Below are positions 60,306 to 64,000 of a DNA stretch of 64,000 bases, in pieces. The notes beneath the pieces are model-generated. The model was not told the origin of the DNA, ran no database searches, and worked only from the letters and a program-made list of their open reading frames with translations. This DNA comes from an uncultured Bacilli bacterium (GTDB lineage Bacteria; Bacillota_I; Bacilli_A; RFN20; CAG-826), in contig CALVXK010000001.1 of assembly GCA_944369075.1 (NCBI GenBank), positions 97,409 to 161,408 on the forward strand. The letters are read 5' to 3'. Position 1 is the stretch's first letter; each line of letters begins with the position of its first letter. A program made the translations under genes and the position numbers.

Positions 60306-62789
60306 TTAAAGTTCATCACAAATATAAAGTTTGTTTTTTGATCTAGTAAATGAAATATATTTATCAATATTATCCATTCCTTTAGTTAATACAACAACAT
60401 CACTATATTCTTGTCCTTTAGCTTCTATTGGAGTTAAAAAATAATTATTTTTAATTTTTCGACTATTAAAAAATACGTTAAGTTCTTCTATTTTTGCCTT
60501 ATCCTTTAAATCTAGATATTCCTTTATGTAATTAATTAAAGGATTAAAATCTTTAGCAATAAAAGTCGCATTACCATCAATGATTAAAGATAATACATCG
60601 TCTTTTGAAATTCTATTTATTTCACCTTTAATAAATAAGGCACAAGGAATATCGTTAAGTCCTAACTCCTTATCAATAAATTTAACGATATTTCCTGGGT
60701 TACGATAGTTTTCTTTAATATAAGAAATATTTGTTTCTTTTATTCCATCAATATTTGTCCAAGATTTAATCCCTTTTTGAGAACTTCTTTGATTTAAATC
60801 ACCATAAATATTTAAAGTTACATTAGCATTAATCTCTTTAATTAAATTAAATTCTTCTGGTGAATATTCTTGTGCTTCATCAATCGCTAGTAAATGATCA
60901 TCAGACAATTTTGTATCAAGAATTCTATGAAGTAATATTAAATAAATATATTGACTAAATTGATAATTCTTTTTTGATAGTGCTAACTCTTCATAATTAT
61001 CTTCTCCAAAAATCTTTTTTAAGAATTTTGTGTATATATTATTAATGATGTAATCAATTTTAAGTTTTTCACTAATACTTAAAATTGCTTTTTTAACATT
61101 AGTTTTTGCTTCATTAATGCTATTTTCATTAAAATTAAGTTCATCTAAATCAATTTCTTTAAGATAATCGATAAAATCCATATCAAAAACTTCTGCTAAA
61201 ACTAGATTTTCAAAAAGATTAAATGGATCTTTCAAAGAATCTAATTCTTTTTTAATTGACTCTAAACGATTTCTTTGAACAAAAGTTAAATTACTAGTAT
61301 TAAACTGATTAATAACTGATTTTATTCTTTCAATACTTTCTAACTTAATGTCTTCGTAAGATTTATAGTCATACCAGTTAGTTTTAGTATCGCCTGGTTT
61401 ATAAAATAAGTTTTTAATATTATTTGAAATATCAAATATCTTAGATTTAATAGAATAAAGTTCGTTTTTGTAATATTCAATATCTCTATTTTTAAAATAT
61501 TCATCAAGAGAAAAATATTTGATATAAATCGAATTTAATATATCGTATAGTTTATTGAAAAATGCTTCAAAATTATTATAAATAAATCTCAAATCGTTAT
61601 TTAATTTTTCAAATTTATTTTTAATATCTAAAAGTTTTACATTAGTTAAAGGACTTAAATATTTCCTAAAAATACTTAAATGAATTTGATTCTCAAGCCT
61701 AAATAATGCAGACTTATAATAATAATCAACCCAATTATTCAAAAAATTTTTAGACTCTTTGGAGTAAATCTTTATTAAAAATTTTGAATCGATCTTATCT
61801 TCTCTTTGTATCGTTTTAAAATCAAAATTATACTTTTTTAGTATCTTATTATAATATTCGCTTAAAGTAAGAATACCGATTTCTCCTAATTCTAAAGACT
61901 TAACAAAATAATCAACATACTTAGTGAATCCTTCATTTGGAGATATAACAAAAGTTTTTGATAGATTCAATTTTCCACGATATTTTAAAAATTGTAGACG
62001 TTCAAACATGATAGCAGTTTTACCACTACCTGCACATCCTTGAATAACAAAAGTTTCGTTAGCATCTTTTGTAACAATATTTAATTGATTTTCTTGAATG
62101 GAAGAAAAGATTGAAAATAATTCTTTGCTTTGATTATGAATTTCTAATAAATTCATTAAATATGGATCATACAATACATTATTAGAATCTTCGATGCTAT
62201 TGTTATTATTTTCGTTATTTTCTTTTATATCCGAAATTAAAAGATAATCTAAACTATTGTAATCACTTCTAATAAAGTTATCATAAGCTTTTAATAACTT
62301 AGACTTAGAAATTACGAAACCTCTTCTTAAACAAGCTTTTACAAATTCTGAAGCTATTTGAGGATTAGGATCAGAAGAATAAGCGTAAGCTATACCTAAA
62401 GGAGAGTGTTTTGAATAAACAACTTGTTTGTTATTCAAAACTAAATCTTTATCACCTATATAACAACTTTCTACTTTTCCATTAGATGAGAAATCGAATC
62501 TTCCAATATATGGTTCGTCAAGATAGCTTTTATATTCGTTAATTTTCTCATCTAAATTTCTTTTCTCATACTTTAAATGTTGTATTTCTTCAATAGAATC
62601 GTAATCTACACCCACTGAATAAGGATTAACATCGATAGCATTTCTTTTCTCGTCTAACTCTCTAATAGTTATATTTAAACTATTAGTTAAATTGTCTAAA
62701 TGATTACTTTCAACTTGAAATTCTTTGCCATTAACTGTTTTTGTCTTATCCATATTAGTAATTATCATGCTTTTTAAAAATAAAGTCAC
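60306..62789 (-). CDS. HelD-like superfamily 1 helicase/ATPase
   Basis: HelD displaces RNA polymerase from DNA; related UvrD-like ATPases act in repair or defence. An N-terminal coiled coil leads to PYIGRFDF, a HelD signature. Walker A is VIQGCAGSGKTAIMFERLQF (251-258), motif II LAIDEAQEYSPEEF, then LNIYGDLNQRSSQKG and the C-terminal DVVVLTKGMDNIDKYISFTR. The HelD DWRAP-type segment is not recognisable. The start is uncertain: GTG 62789, ATG 62768 or ATG 62753; none has a good ribosome binding site. Confidence 0.8.
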   Translation of the reverse strand: MTLFLKSMIITNMDKTKTVNGKEFQVESNHLDNLTNSLNITIRELDEKRNAIDVNPYSVGVDYDSIEEIQHLKYEKRNLDEKINEYKSYLDEPYIGRFDFSSNGKVESCYIGDKDLVLNNKQVVYSKHSPLGIAYAYSSDPNPQIASEFVKACLRRGFVISKSKLLKAYDNFIRSDYNSLDYLLISDIKENNENNNNSIEDSNNVLYDPYLMNLLEIHNQSKELFSIFSSIQENQLNIVTKDANETFVIQGCAGSGKTAIMFERLQFLKYRGKLNLSKTFVISPNEGFTKYVDYFVKSLELGEIGILTLSEYYNKILKKYNFDFKTIQREDKIDSKFLIKIYSKESKNFLNNWVDYYYKSALFRLENQIHLSIFRKYLSPLTNVKLLDIKNKFEKLNNDLRFIYNNFEAFFNKLYDILNSIYIKYFSLDEYFKNRDIEYYKNELYSIKSKIFDISNNIKNLFYKPGDTKTNWYDYKSYEDIKLESIERIKSVINQFNTSNLTFVQRNRLESIKKELDSLKDPFNLFENLVLAEVFDMDFIDYLKEIDLDELNFNENSINEAKTNVKKAILSISEKLKIDYIINNIYTKFLKKIFGEDNYEELALSKKNYQFSQYIYLILLHRILDTKLSDDHLLAIDEAQEYSPEEFNLIKEINANVTLNIYGDLNQRSSQKGIKSWTNIDGIKETNISYIKENYRNPGNIVKFIDKELGLNDIPCALFIKGEINRISKDDVLSLIIDGNATFIAKDFNPLINYIKEYLDLKDKAKIEELNVFFNSRKIKNNYFLTPIEAKGQEYSDVVVLTKGMDNIDKYISFTRSKNKLYICDEL

Positions 62790-62833
62790 TCAAAAGTTTA
62801 AAAAGTAAGCTGCTTATATATTTTTTTAAAATA

Positions 62834-62869
62834 AACCAATAGAAAATCGTCTAATAACCAACAGAAAAT
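62834..62869. repeat. Two 14-bp direct repeats spaced by 22 bp
   Basis: AACCAATAGAAAAT (62834-62847) and AACCAACAGAAAAT (62856-62869) differ at one position. Their 22-bp period is about two helix turns, so a protein could bind both on one face. They lie between the divergent helicase and recombinase genes and may be operator or recombinase-binding sites. Confidence 0.55.
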
Positions 62870-63074
62870 TTTTACAAAATTTTATTAAATAATATTTTTG
62901 CGAATACAAAAAACTTTAGAATCTTAATGTAAATCTAAAAACAAGGTTTTACTTTTTAATAGATGACTACAAAGCTTAATCAACAAATCAAATAATGTGA
63001 CCTCTTTTTTAAAGTTGTTTTTTATTTATAAAATTAAAACAATGTTTTCCAAAAAAGCATAAAAAGGAGTAAAA

Positions 63075-63992
63075 ATGAATAAACTTTTAAATGAATCAAT
63101 TTTAAATTACATAAAAATAAGAGAATCAACATTAAAGCCTTCAACAATTGCTAGATATAGAAACTTATATTTAAATCATATTGAAAATAAATTTAGTAAT
63201 GTGTTAATCGGTGATGTTAAAAATTCTATCCTCCAAAATTATATCGACTCATCATTAAGGCAAGGATTAAAAGCTAATATTATTAAAGAAGTAATTCTAT
63301 TAATAAAACTTTCTTTAAAAAGAGAAGCAAAATTTGACAATTTTAATATGCCATTTATTGATTTAGAAATTCCTTCACATTCTAAGATTAAAGAAGTCGA
63401 AACTCTATCTAGGCAAGAAGAAAAAGAACTTATAAAATACATTATTGAAAATAATAAAATCAAATATTCTGGAATTATACTTGCTCTTTTAACAGGGATG
63501 AGAATTGGAGAAATATGTGCTCTTAAATGGTCTGATATTGATCTTAAAAAAAGGAAAATAACAGTTGATAAAACTCTTCAAAGAATTTGTATAAAAAATG
63601 AAAGATCATCAATTAATATAGGGAAAGTAAAAACTTCATCTTCGGCTAGAACAATCCCTATTAGTAATTTTCTTTATAGTTTTTTAATTTCAATAAAACC
63701 AGCCAATAGAGAATATTATTTTTTATCTAATAATTCTAAACCAAAGGAACCTAGAAACTATAGAAGAATCTATAAGACATTACTTAAAAAACTTAAAATT
63801 AAATCAATAACATTTCACGCATTAAGGCATACATTTGCAACGAGACTAGTTGAAAATAAAGTTGATATTAAAACAATATCAGAATTATTAGGCCACGCAT
63901 CAACAAATACTACAATCTCTATCTATATTCATAGTGAATATAGGACAAAAAGAAAAGCAATAAAATCTCTCGATAAGTTAATCCTTAAATAA
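63075..63992 (+). CDS. Tyrosine recombinase (phage-type integrase)
   Basis: A 305-residue site-specific recombinase with an N-terminal SAM-like arm domain (LNYIKIRESTLKPSTIARYR) and a catalytic domain. The active-site residues are all present: Arg143 (GMRIGE), Lys186 (GKVKTSSS), His248 and Arg251 (HALRHTFAT), His274 (LLGHAS) and Tyr284 (ISIYIHS). An AAAGGAG site precedes the ATG at good spacing. It resembles integrases of mobile elements more than XerC/D because of its RTIPIS loop and lack of chromosomal xer context. The partner att site is not visible. Confidence 0.9.
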   Translation: MNKLLNESILNYIKIRESTLKPSTIARYRNLYLNHIENKFSNVLIGDVKNSILQNYIDSSLRQGLKANIIKEVILLIKLSLKREAKFDNFNMPFIDLEIPSHSKIKEVETLSRQEEKELIKYIIENNKIKYSGIILALLTGMRIGEICALKWSDIDLKKRKITVDKTLQRICIKNERSSINIGKVKTSSSARTIPISNFLYSFLISIKPANREYYFLSNNSKPKEPRNYRRIYKTLLKKLKIKSITFHALRHTFATRLVENKVDIKTISELLGHASTNTTISIYIHSEYRTKRKAIKSLDKLILK

Positions 63993-64000
63993 AGACTTTA

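Noticed and set aside
62806..62816. TAAGCTGCTTA as a recombinase core site
   Set aside because: Too short and only an imperfect match to a two-arm core site; no second copy was found to make an att pair.
1..64000. Alternative genetic code with TGA read as tryptophan (Mollicutes style)
   Set aside because: Recognised proteins are full length with TGA treated as stop, and their conserved Trp positions are TGG.
1..64000. CRISPR array, tRNA or rRNA genes
   Set aside because: No regularly spaced repeats with unique spacers, no cloverleaf-like sequences ending in a T-arm motif, and no rRNA segments were seen on either strand.

Overview
The window comes from a very AT-rich, low-GC Gram-positive bacterium (Bacillota, class Bacilli sense lato). 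An uncultured, small-genome relative of the Erysipelotrichales/Mollicutes-like lineages is a plausible source, but a species cannot be read from the sequence. The genetic code looks standard: tryptophans are TGG and no recognised gene needs TGA to be read through. Gene order follows the Bacillus subtilis chromosome block by block. About nine genes in ten lie on the minus strand, so the minus strand is probably the leading-strand sense here.

Layout. 1-8.7 kb: mtaB (cut by the window edge), an unknown gene, rsmE, a zinc-ribbon membrane protein, the heat-shock operon hrcA-grpE-dnaK-dnaJ under a CIRCE-overlapped promoter, and hemW. 8.7-19.4 kb: a Fic-like protein without its active-site motif, lepA, a nuclease-helicase fusion, fmt, rpsT (plus strand) and the DNA-uptake block comEA-comEC-holA. 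19.4-25.7 kb: greA, a DUF1292 gene, ruvX, alaS under a T-box leader, a membrane protein, mnmA and dtd. 25.8-35.7 kb: rarA and an rsmF-like gene on the plus strand, pdp, then ftsK-acpS-pulA-plsC. 35.7-43.8 kb: an RNase J homologue that has lost its metal ligands, a YfcE-type phosphodiesterase, pnp and a heterodimeric ABC exporter pair. 43.9-51.4 kb: rpsO, ribF, a plus-strand TtcA-like gene, and the rimP-nusA-rnpM-infB-rbfA operon behind a leader attenuator.

51.5-64 kb looks accessory: a Nudix hydrolase; an unknown pair of which one carries a sigma-70 region 4 domain; rmuC with an apparent programmed or accidental frameshift; a gamma-glutamylcyclotransferase-like gene; a small XRE regulator; a McrBC-type IV restriction pair; an unlisted 53-residue ORF; a HelD-like helicase; and a tyrosine recombinase. 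This could be an integrated defence cluster, although no attachment sites are visible.

The core genes form a translation, RNA-processing and protein-quality set (tRNA/rRNA modification, initiation and elongation factors, RNA decay, chaperones). The most notable signals are: (1) rmuC, whose membrane anchor and body lie in different frames joined by a T9 tract, with an upstream Shine-Dalgarno-like AGGAGG and an immediate stop; (2) a catalytically dead RNase J2 orthologue; (3) a catalytically dead Fic-like protein; (4) a recurrent pattern of genes with a -10 box only 6-8 nt before the ATG and no ribosome binding site (leaderless mRNAs); (5) intrinsic terminators placed inside the coding sequence of the convergent neighbour; and (6) a greA terminator whose stem holds the comEA ribosome binding site.
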